From NCBI GenBank assembly GCA_963920635.1, contig OY987308.1:8002225-8066224 (forward strand): 64,000 bases of DNA, in the 5' to 3' direction. The stretch is from Pseudeuparius sepicola (lineage: Eukaryota > Arthropoda > Insecta > Coleoptera > Anthribidae). Under the pieces are notes generated by a model that saw only the letters and a program-made list of their open reading frames with translations, did not search any database and was not told the origin of the DNA. Position numbers and translations under genes: made by a program. Positions 63,983 to 64,000 of this stretch are shown one piece after another (within the stretch, counting starts at the first letter, position 1; each line of letters opens with the position of its first letter).

Positions 63983-64000
63983 AGGAACACTATTTTTTCT

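Noticed and set aside
1..64000. CRISPR arrays, bacterial operons or tRNA/rRNA genes
   Set aside because: No regularly spaced short repeats with unique spacers, no prokaryotic gene organisation and no cloverleaf were seen. Introns and element types are eukaryotic.

Overview
The window looks like a stretch of arthropod (most likely insect) nuclear DNA that is almost entirely mobile-element and virus-like sequence. The evidence is AT-rich intergenic DNA, spliceosomal GT..AG introns, BEL/Pao and Ty3/Gypsy LTR retrotransposons (one an errantivirus-type element with an env gene and AGTTA..TAACT LTR ends), an R4/Dong-like LINE sitting in TAA microsatellite, a FLYWCH-MULE transposase and a PIF/Harbinger element with a MADF gene. 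I cannot name the species. No conserved single-copy host gene was recognised. Family names rest on recognising motifs, not on database searches.

Layout. 1-3.7 kb: a compact virus-like gene cluster. It holds an edge-truncated hypothetical ORF, a small basic/acidic protein with an ATGA-overlapping 48-codon ORF, a protein with an internal duplication, a BIR+RING inhibitor-of-apoptosis-like gene, a satellite made of a CGTTTCGTCGA-type unit, and a second diverged copy of the small protein. 4.4-5.6 kb: a broken FLYWCH-MULE transposase. 6.1-13.8 kb: an old LINE (minus strand) split by a BEL/Pao element (plus strand). 13.8-15.2 kb: half of a DUF7869-like gene. 16.0-17.8 kb: a CR1/Jockey-like LINE ending in an ATT tail. 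17.8-22 kb: two R4/Dong-like LINE copies in the TAA/TTA microsatellite. 22-24.3 kb: inverted-repeat and foldback elements. 24.3-25.8 kb: the other half of a DUF7869-like gene.

The centre, 25.8-54.4 kb, is a nested set whose order of insertion can be read directly. An old inverted-repeat element (arms about 25.78-26.06 and 54.11-54.40 kb) carries decayed transposase. A Ty3/Gypsy element (26,416-53,104, minus strand, TSD GCTG, tRNA-Leu-type PBS) inserted into it. That Ty3 element received two further insertions. The first is a 7.6 kb errantivirus-like element (37,160-44,770, TSD AGCT) in its internal region. The second is a 9.07 kb DNA transposon (27,119-36,190) in its 3' LTR. The uninterrupted 5' LTR preserves the empty target site of the second. 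Two hairpin MITEs lie in the first intron of that DNA transposon.

The most interesting object is this 9.07 kb transposon. It has about 455-bp terminal inverted repeats containing 141-bp tandem units, each with TGACGTCA. It carries a five-exon gene of about 1.45 thousand codons with N-terminal Cys/His clusters, a central conserved domain, a C-terminal PIN/XPG-type nuclease and a very acidic tail. This fits an Academ-type (XPG-nuclease) DNA transposon. The gene is interrupted by only three frameshifts, two of them in A-runs.

Right flank: 54.6-56.5 kb is a decayed virus-like cluster with overlapping small ORFs. 59.4-60.4 kb is a decayed tnp2-like transposase. 60,497-62,720 is a PIF/Harbinger element with TAA target duplication, an apparently intact MADF gene and an interleaved antisense transposase that has lost its DDE core. 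56.5-59.4 and 62.7-63.8 kb hold nothing I recognise.
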